Shown here: one piece after another, positions 59,123-64,000 of the stretch
Numbering within the stretch: position 1 is the stretch's first letter
Layout of the letters: each line of letters opens with the position of its first letter
Source of the DNA: an uncultured Oscillospiraceae bacterium
GTDB taxonomy: Bacteria > Bacillota > Clostridia > Oscillospirales > Ruminococcaceae
Assembly (NCBI GenBank): GCA_934448295.1
Contig: CAKSEY010000003.1
Location: 186,001 to 250,000, forward strand
Length of the DNA: 64,000 nucleotides
Reading direction: 5' to 3'
Notes under the pieces: model-generated
What the model saw: the letters and a program-made list of their open reading frames with translations, nothing else
What the model was told of the DNA's origin: nothing
The model's database searches: none
Position numbers and translations under genes: made by a program

Positions 59123-59437
59123 CTATATATCCCACTTTTTGAGATTTACAAAGATGTAGCCGCATCTGTCGGCAGGTACGATAAATCTCTTTCCGATAAG
59201 ACCGTCAATACCGCAGCGGAAATCGTCCTTTACCTCGTTTTTGTAGGTCGTAAGCGGAATAGTCGCGTCAAATTCGCGGAGCATAAGTTCAAGGTATGTA
59301 CCCATTTCTGTCGCTGTAAGCGCTTTCAGCTTACCGGAAAGCACAAGCTCTCTGACAATATGGTTTCTGCGCTCGCTGTCGGCTGTGACTATCCCGCCCT
59401 GCCGTATAACGATTGGCATATCTGAATTTGCTCTCAT
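59123..59437 (-). CDS. Small protein next to the initiator gene
   Basis: This 104-residue protein starts at ATG 59437 behind AGGAGGTATTAC. The sequence is basic in the first half (RRNHIVRELVLSGKLKAL) and mixed afterwards (DGLIGKRFIVPADRCGYI). It is probably a winged-helix-like or regulatory protein. A terminator just upstream (59466-59489) separates it from the ParB operon, so it likely begins a new transcript with the initiator gene. No family named. Confidence 0.6.
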   Translation of the reverse strand: MRANSDMPIVIRQGGIVTADSERRNHIVRELVLSGKLKALTATEMGTYLELMLREFDATIPLTTYKNEVKDDFRCGIDGLIGKRFIVPADRCGYIFVNLKKWDI

Positions 59438-59465
59438 GTAATACCTCCTGCTGAAAACAAAAATA

Positions 59466-59489
59466 GGCTCCCGTTTTCTGTCGGGAGCC
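59466..59489 (-). terminator. Terminator downstream of the ParA/ParB operon
   Basis: GGCTCCCG and CGGGAGCC form an 8-bp stem. On the minus strand it is followed by TATTTTTGTTTT, a clear rho-independent terminator. Confidence 0.85.
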
Positions 59490-59548
59490 GGTAGTGTATG
59501 GTCCAGCCTGCCGGAGTTGCACCTGCATATACTATCGGCCGGAAATGT

Positions 59549-59576
59549 GGGCGCATAGATGGGAGAATATGCGCCC
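59549..59576. other. Perfect 9-bp stem hairpin
   Basis: GGGCGCATA and TATGCGCCC pair around a ten-base loop in the gap 59438-59603. It lies downstream of the 62-residue membrane protein gene. It has no T tract and may be a second terminator, an operator or a replication-related structure. Confidence 0.5.
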
Positions 59577-59603
59577 GTTGGAAAGATGGGGTATATCACG
59601 GCT

Positions 59604-59792
59604 CTATGAACCGGTGATGTCCATTAGGAATCGCATAAATAGGCTTAACAGCGAAAAGCCGGCAAACAGGCTGATAAGAAATAGTATCTTGCGGTTAAGT
59701 GCCTTGTGCTGTGCCTCGTTCATTTTAGGCGTTTCCTGTTCCTCAATCTTTATTTCGGCGGAAAACAGCCCTTTGCTGTCTTTTTCGCTCAA
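59604..59792 (-). CDS. Small membrane protein after ParB
   Basis: This 62-residue protein probably starts at TTG 59792, ten bases after AAAGGAG; it overlaps the ParB stop as TTGA. A charged N-terminal half (SEKDSKGLFSAEIKIEEQET) is followed by one membrane segment (KILFLISLFAGFSLLSLFMR). It could anchor a partner, perhaps ParB or the partition complex, to the membrane. No family recognised. Confidence 0.6.
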   Translation of the reverse strand: MSEKDSKGLFSAEIKIEEQETPKMNEAQHKALNRKILFLISLFAGFSLLSLFMRFLMDITGS

Positions 59793-60904
59793 TACGGCGA
59801 CGCTCCTTTCTCCAACTGCTTGAATTCATCGTTCTGCCTGCGGGTGTCAAGCCATTCGGCAATAATATCATCACGCTGAAGGCAATAGCAGAAATACTCG
59901 CCGAGTTCGTCCTTGTCTATTTCTCCGATTGTCTGACTGATCTCATCGTGAGAAAAGGATACAACATAATTTTCCTCGTCCTCTGTATACTGTTCAGCAG
60001 CGGGAACAGCAGAATTTTCATCAGCGGGGGTCGGGGCAGGCGGTATTTCCTGCGGCGTGTCCACGGACGGAATATCGGACGAGGTTTCTTCGGGCGGCTG
60101 CTCCTCACATGATGTTTCTTTTTCGGAAACAGACCTTGTTTTCTGCTCTTCCGGACCTGCACCCTTCTTTGGTTTCTTATCAAATACTATTTCGTTAAGC
60201 GTTTCTTCGTCAAGTCCGTATCTGTCCTGCTCGGCTATCTGCCTTGCATAGTCCTCGTTCATTTCAAAAGATGGATTATCTGCAAGCCACTCTGCAAGGA
60301 CAGCCTGATTGCCCTCGGATAGTCCCACAAATATCTCTGCGGTGCGGAGCGATAATCGTCCCTCGTCAAGCAGATCAAGCAGCGCGTCGGATAAACTGGC
60401 GCATTTCAGATATTTTGAGATCGTCTTACGGTTGAGATTGTACTGTTCCGCTATCTTTTTCTGAACGCCGTAGCCTTTACCCTCGATTTCAGACAACACC
60501 TCATACTGCGCCTTATAAGCTCTGATCAGTTCGGACGGGGAAAGAGCCTGCCGCTGACAAAGGTTTGTATCCAGCATCATCAGCTTTGCGTGTATCTCGT
60601 CCGTGTCCTTAACTACTGCCGTTATATCTGTCCAGCCGAGCATTCGGCAGGCTCGCGCACGGTTATGACCTGCGATAATTCGGTATTTATCGCCCTCCGG
60701 TCTGACGATAATGGGTGTAAGCAGACCATTTGTACTGATAGACGCTGCAAGAGTACGCAGCGCGTCATCCGAATATGGTTTGAACGGCTGATTATCCCAT
60801 TCAAGGAGCTTGTCAAGCGATATGAGCTTTTCGCTTTTCTCCGAAAGAAAACCTTCGCTGTTCAGCTTACCGCTGTTTGCGCTTGGTTCCAGATTAAACG
60901 CCAT
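59789..60904 (-). CDS. ParB partition protein
   Basis: This 371-residue protein starts at ATG 60904 behind AAGGAGGCTGC, inside the end of parA (11-base overlap). The ParB/Srx domain (KYRIIAGHNRARACRMLGW), the helix-turn-helix (GVQKKIAEQYNLNRKTISKY) and SDALLDLLDEGRLSLRTAEI are all typical of the family. A long acidic, Pro/Glu-rich linker and a C-terminal domain follow. ParB binds parS-like sites and with ParA partitions the circular form. No parS site was recognised. Confidence 0.92.
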   Translation of the reverse strand: MAFNLEPSANSGKLNSEGFLSEKSEKLISLDKLLEWDNQPFKPYSDDALRTLAASISTNGLLTPIIVRPEGDKYRIIAGHNRARACRMLGWTDITAVVKDTDEIHAKLMMLDTNLCQRQALSPSELIRAYKAQYEVLSEIEGKGYGVQKKIAEQYNLNRKTISKYLKCASLSDALLDLLDEGRLSLRTAEIFVGLSEGNQAVLAEWLADNPSFEMNEDYARQIAEQDRYGLDEETLNEIVFDKKPKKGAGPEEQKTRSVSEKETSCEEQPPEETSSDIPSVDTPQEIPPAPTPADENSAVPAAEQYTEDEENYVVSFSHDEISQTIGEIDKDELGEYFCYCLQRDDIIAEWLDTRRQNDEFKQLEKGASPY

Positions 60905-61685
60905 TTGGTGCAGCCTCCTTATTAAGTATTTCCTGTGCAAGCTGCCTGTACTGATCGCCGATAGTAGAGCTTTTCTTTGACACAAGAGATATTCTCTCGG
61001 CAGTGCTGTTGGCAGCTTCAATACGGCGGCTTATCTTCGTTCCGAAAACAAGGTCGTTATACCGGTTGTTCAGCACCTTGTCTATTTCCTTCGACATAGC
61101 TGTGCGCTCGGTCATGGTTTCAAGTATGCCGAAAATACGGAGTTTCGGATTGATGTTCTCCTTTACGAGATTGAATATATCCTCAAACTGCACTATGCCA
61201 TTGAGTGCGAATTTCTGCATTTGCACGGGAATAATCACACCGTCAGCAACAGCAAGCGCATTGGTGAGAAGAATACCGAGTGATGGCAGACAATCAATCA
61301 GAATGTAATCGAATTTGTCAATTTCCTCATCGGTGACGATAGCATGACGGAGTACCTGTTCGCGGCACATTGTTTGAGCGAGGAAAAGGTCTGCTGTCGC
61401 AAGGGTAATATCTGCGGGGACATAGTAGATATTCTCCGCTTCGTTGAACACGATACAGTTTGACAGAAGGCAAGTGCCTTTCATTACGTCGGCAACGGTA
61501 TGACTATTGTTGTCAAAGTCATAGCCGAGATAGTCGCTCAAATTTCCCTGCGGGTCGATGTCAATACAGAGAACCTTATTGCCGAGTTCTGCAAGTGCCG
61601 CGGCAAGATTGACCACGGTAACGGTTTTTCCAACGCCGCCTTTCTGATTGGCAACAGCGATAATCGTAGGTTTCTTTCCTTCCAT
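60894..61685 (-). CDS. ParA partition ATPase
   Basis: This 263-residue protein has the deviant Walker A ANQKGGVGKTVTVVNLAAAL at its N-terminus, Walker A' VLCIDIDPQGNLSDYLGYD, and Walker B-like YILIDCLPSLGILLTNALAV. It is of the Soj/ParA type without an N-terminal helix-turn-helix. ATP-bound ParA covers the nucleoid and pulls ParB-bound DNA. The gene is coupled to parB and follows a small helical protein gene by two bases. Confidence 0.95.
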   Translation of the reverse strand: MEGKKPTIIAVANQKGGVGKTVTVVNLAAALAELGNKVLCIDIDPQGNLSDYLGYDFDNNSHTVADVMKGTCLLSNCIVFNEAENIYYVPADITLATADLFLAQTMCREQVLRHAIVTDEEIDKFDYILIDCLPSLGILLTNALAVADGVIIPVQMQKFALNGIVQFEDIFNLVKENINPKLRIFGILETMTERTAMSKEIDKVLNNRYNDLVFGTKISRRIEAANSTAERISLVSKKSSTIGDQYRQLAQEILNKEAAPNGV

Positions 61686-61687
61686 TA

Positions 61688-61957
61688 TCAGAACACCTCC
61701 ACCAGCTTGTCAATCACCTCGACGAGGGGATCCTTACTTTCGCATAGCGGAGATACCGCAAGGAGTACACTTATGAGAGCGTTATCTCTCTTGATAAGCT
61801 CGCCCTGCGTCTTGATGAGTTCTCTCTGCAAGTCGGTAATTCTGCGCTGTTCCTCGACGGTGTCCACAAGGTCGGCAGCTACCTCGGTTAAAGCAATGCA
61901 GCTTTCAAGGAATATCTGTTCTGCCTCTGCCTGGTTGTTCTTGTCCTGCGTGTTCAT
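61688..61957 (-). CDS. Small helical protein before ParA
   Basis: This 89-residue protein starts behind GGGAGGC and is almost entirely helical, with a long amphipathic coiled-coil region (EEQRRITDLQRELIKTQGEL). It has the size and position of an accessory partition or regulatory protein at the head of the parAB operon. No family recognised. Confidence 0.65.
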   Translation of the reverse strand: MNTQDKNNQAEAEQIFLESCIALTEVAADLVDTVEEQRRITDLQRELIKTQGELIKRDNALISVLLAVSPLCESKDPLVEVIDKLVEVF

Positions 61958-62000
61958 AATAGCCTCCCATATTATAAAAGTGCAATCCTTTTTATGAGAA

Positions 62001-62040
62001 TCGGCAGACCGCTAAAAAGGAGTAAAAAACGGTCTGCCGA
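62001..62040. other. Hairpin 1 of the integrase-parA intergenic cluster
   Basis: TCGGCAGACCG and CGGTCTGCCGA form a perfect 11-bp stem around an 18-base loop. It lies 44 bases before the start of the parA operon. A smaller one, AGCC/GGCT, follows at 62055-62066. Confidence 0.75.
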
Positions 62041-62078
62041 TTTATATATGTAAAAGCCTTTCGGCTATTTACCGTATT

Positions 62079-62142
62079 GGTGGGCAGACGGAAAACTGCC
62101 CACCGTAGTAGGAGGTATCTAATCCCCGGAGCGGGGGGATTA
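62079..62142. other. Hairpins 2 and 3 of the integrase-parA intergenic cluster
   Basis: GGTGGGCAG and CTGCCCACC (62079-62104) form a 9-bp stem. TAATCCCC and GGGGATTA (62120-62142) form an 8-bp stem. Between them lies TAGTAGGAGGTATC. No gene is visible in 61958-62204. Confidence 0.75.
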
Positions 62143-62159
62143 TCAAAGTTGTATATAAA

Positions 62160-62183
62160 AAAGGCAGGTGTTTGCCTGCCTTT
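62160..62183 (-). terminator. Terminator of the integrase gene
   Basis: AAAGGCAGG and CCTGCCTTT (9-bp stem, six-base loop) are followed on the minus strand by TTTATATAC, 21 bases after the integrase stop. Confidence 0.8.
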
Positions 62184-62204
62184 GTGGTATTCAGATTTAG
62201 TGGG

Positions 62205-63416
62205 TTAAAACATTTCCTCCAGTATGGAGTCACCTTGCGATTTCATTTCCTCAGTAAGATGCTGATATATCTGCAATGTTACCTGAATGTTTTTGTGTCC
62301 GAGCCTTTCTTGAACATATTTCGGCTTGGCTCCTGCTGTGAGTAACATACTGCAATGTGTGTGCCTTAATGAATGGAAATCAAACTTAATGTTCAAGTCG
62401 CTATTTATAATGTGAGATGTGTGCTGCATAATTCTCGGCTGTGTGAAATCTCCGCTCTCCCTGATGCAGAGAAGATGTACTTCCTCTCCATCACCAACGG
62501 TATTCAGCCTTCCAGATTGAGTCCTGAAGTTGTGAACATAGAGTTCGTCATAATAGTCTTGGGCTTTGCGTTGACGCTCTCTTTCTCTTTTCAGCAGTTC
62601 ACAGAGTTCGGAATCTATTGTGATTGTTCTACAGCTATCGTATTTCGGTTTTGAAAAGTACCAATAGCTGCCGTCCTCCGGATTGTCCCTGTTCTTGTCT
62701 TTCCATTGAACCTGGCGCTTGATTTCGATGGTTTTCTTGTCAAAGTCAATATCTTCCCAGCATATTCCAAATGCCTCTCCTAAACGGAGTCCGCATTTGT
62801 AACCAAGCATAAGGGGAATATGGGCTGTTGACCGCTCCGGAAAGCGTTCAAAAATCCGTTGCATATCTTCCTTTTCAATAAAAACGTGCGGGTTTGACCT
62901 CGTTGGAATATGCGGCTCAACTCTCGGAGAGGGTAACTTAACAAAATTCATTGGGTTTGAGATTATGTAGTGCATTGGTTCAATAGCATAATTAAGAGAG
63001 CTTGATAGAATTGCCTTTATATTAATCAAGGTATTTCTGCTATATCCATTGTCAAATAAATCATTGATGAATTTTTGAAGAATAGATGCAGTGAGATTTT
63101 TTACCTTGTAATTGCCTAATCTGGGGATAATATAGGAATTGATTTTCTTCCTGTATCCTGCAAGGGTGTTTGGCTTTATGCTTGTCTGAATGTTCTCGAG
63201 CCATTCGTTCAAATAATCGGCAACGCCTATCTCCGAGATAGTAATGGTTTGACCTGTCGAATTGAACGCATTGAATGCAGCCGTGCCTTGTTCAAGTGCT
63301 TCCTTTTTGGTTTTGAAACCACATTTTTGAGCAAACTTGCGTTTCCCGTTCTCGGATGCAATCTCAAAACGATACACCCAATTACAACCCCTTTTATAAA
63401 CTCGCAATTCAGGCAT
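62205..63416 (-). CDS. Tyrosine recombinase integrase (Tn916/ICE type)
   Basis: This 403-residue protein starts behind AAGGAGGAAAAAAG. It has an N-terminal arm-binding region (MPELRVYKRGCNWVYRFE), a SAM-like core-binding domain (VADYLNEWLENIQTSIKPNT) and a catalytic domain with R in YKCGLRLGEAFG, HxxR in FDFHSLRHTHCSMLL, GH in ERLGHKNIQ and Y in VTLQIYQHLTEEM. All catalytic residues are present. It should integrate and excise the element. No excisionase gene is evident next to it. Confidence 0.93.
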   Translation of the reverse strand: MPELRVYKRGCNWVYRFEIASENGKRKFAQKCGFKTKKEALEQGTAAFNAFNSTGQTITISEIGVADYLNEWLENIQTSIKPNTLAGYRKKINSYIIPRLGNYKVKNLTASILQKFINDLFDNGYSRNTLINIKAILSSSLNYAIEPMHYIISNPMNFVKLPSPRVEPHIPTRSNPHVFIEKEDMQRIFERFPERSTAHIPLMLGYKCGLRLGEAFGICWEDIDFDKKTIEIKRQVQWKDKNRDNPEDGSYWYFSKPKYDSCRTITIDSELCELLKRERERQRKAQDYYDELYVHNFRTQSGRLNTVGDGEEVHLLCIRESGDFTQPRIMQHTSHIINSDLNIKFDFHSLRHTHCSMLLTAGAKPKYVQERLGHKNIQVTLQIYQHLTEEMKSQGDSILEEMF

Positions 63417-63451
63417 CTTTTTTCCTCCTTCAATTTATTTGGTATAGAATT

Positions 63452-63480
63452 ATTATACCATAACAAAAAGAAAAAGTCAA
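63452..63480 (-). promoter_or_regulatory. Integrase promoter with overlapping palindrome
   Basis: On the minus strand TTGACT (63480-63475) and TATAAT (63457-63452) are 17 bases apart. GGTATA and TATACC (63441-63459) flank the -10 box and may be an operator. Confidence 0.75.
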
Positions 63481-63538
63481 TAGAAATCCCATTGTTATCC
63501 CGTTTGTTTAGTGTCGCAATAACCATCTGGTGTATTTT

Positions 63539-63575
63539 ACGAAACCGCAGAAATGGTTTCATTTTGGTTTCGTTT
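63539..63575. other. Candidate element-end or recombinase-binding repeats
   Basis: GAAACC, GGTTTC and GGTTTC occur within 37 bases (ACGAAACCGCAG...TGGTTTCGT), upstream of the integrase. Short repeats of this kind are typical arm sites for a tyrosine recombinase or excisionase. The core attachment site was not identified. Confidence 0.3.
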
Positions 63576-63665
63576 GCGCAAATAAATATTTAGTGTAACA
63601 GGAAACCCTATAATGTTAGTAGGTGCAAATAAATTATGTGCCATTCTCGGCAAACCCCTTTATAA

Positions 63666-63806
63666 AGCCAAAAAATCGGGGTCAATAAGTTACAAGAGAG
63701 GTTATTTGATTATGGTTTGATGAGCATATATTTCGTAGGCAACAACCCCATGGTTGGCGCTACCGTTGCTTGCGCAGTACTTGTAGAGGAAGCGCTCAAG
63801 GCTTGA
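63666..63806 (+). pseudogene. 3' remnant of a chromosomal gene at the element border
   Basis: An open frame from 63666 ends at TGA 63806. Its last part reads like a genuine protein C-terminus (YFVGNNPMVGATVACAVLVE, then EALKA) and is followed by a terminator. No ribosome binding site precedes it. It is probably the 3' end of a host gene left beyond the end of the element, or restored as part of the attachment site. I cannot name the protein. Confidence 0.45.
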
Positions 63807-63837
63807 TTTCAAGCTGTTTCGAAAGATAAATAAAATT

Positions 63838-63868
63838 TCCGGTGGTGGTTATCCAGCGCCGGATTTTT
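63838..63868 (+). terminator. Terminator after the host gene remnant
   Basis: TCCGG and CCGGA, with further pairing inside, are followed by TTTTTGTTGTTTT. After it, bases 63869-64000 hold GTCCTCC/GGAGGAC sequences and no gene. Confidence 0.65.
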
Positions 63869-64000
63869 GTTGTTTTTGGGGTTTTGTCCTCCTTTTGTCC
63901 TCCGATTTTTTATTTATACTGGTTGAGGGTGGAGGACAATGGGTTATTTTATGTTTGATTTCTAGGTAGGTTAAAAATTTTGAGCAATTTAAACGTTACC

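Noticed and set aside
63975..63989. AAAAATTTTGAGCAA, inverted match to 1523-1537
   Set aside because: It suggested a second IS copy at the right edge, but identity stops after 15 AT-rich bases and the window ends before it can be tested.

Overview
The window looks like a gut Firmicute of the Ruminococcus/Oscillospiraceae type. The signs are strong AGGAGG ribosome binding sites with frequent TTG and GTG starts, consensus sigma-A promoters, a secreted protein ending in a type I dockerin (typical of cellulosome-making ruminococci), and a conjugative element with Gram-positive style transfer genes. This assignment is inferred from gene content only; no rRNA or tRNA gene is visible.

Layout. (1) 1-3.2 kb: an IS3-type insertion sequence followed by an IS66-type one. 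(2) 3.4-8.1 kb: an AT-rich plus-strand segment with an ECF sigma factor, a coupled anti-sigma factor, two secreted proteins, a lipoprotein, a small protein and a uracil-DNA-glycosylase-like protein. It ends in a 107-bp deleted copy of the same IS66 element, so the segment is bracketed by IS66 sequence. (3) 8.2-15.5 kb: a large frameshifted repeat protein with a dockerin, a truncated Mob/Pre relaxase, a secreted metallo-beta-lactamase-fold lipoprotein and an XRE regulator. (4) 15.5-63.4 kb: an integrative conjugative element, almost wholly on the minus strand. The only plus-strand insertions are a NUDIX gene and a toxin-antitoxin pair.

Read in the direction of transcription (right to left), the element holds the integrase; ParA, ParB and accessory genes; a replication-initiator-like protein; a second ParB-like protein; and a 2659-residue methylase-helicase. 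Next comes a run of small accessory genes (40.7-49 kb) that includes a 5mC methyltransferase and a Toprim protein. After these lie a surface protein, VirD4, a VirB2-like protein, SpoVG, a Flp-like pilin, a VirB6/TrbL-like protein and PrgI. A complete Tad/type IVc pilus set follows (prepilin peptidase, CpaB, TadZ-like, TadA/CpaF, TadB, TadC, two TadE/G-like pseudopilins). The block ends with VirB4, a large membrane-anchored surface protein, the relaxase and a MinD/CpaE-like ATPase. ParA/ParB and the initiator suggest maintenance as a circle, the integrase allows chromosomal insertion, and the VirB/VirD4 and Tad parts together look like one transfer and attachment machine.

The most striking signal that ordinary gene calls do not explain is a family of short palindromes in the accessory block. 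Every non-overlapping gap between genes from 40.7 to 48.6 kb carries one. It usually starts inside or within a few bases of the upstream stop codon and ends 14-21 bases before the next start codon. Paired base changes keep the stems intact, three copies carry a nested inner hairpin, five copies form a 52-bp tandem array upstream of the methyltransferase, and one copy lies in frame inside the giant gene. The proteins ending at these hairpins also share acidic Glu/Asp-rich C-termini although they are otherwise unrelated. This looks like a cassette-like gene array with a common stop-hairpin-RBS junction, possibly with a common C-terminal signal.
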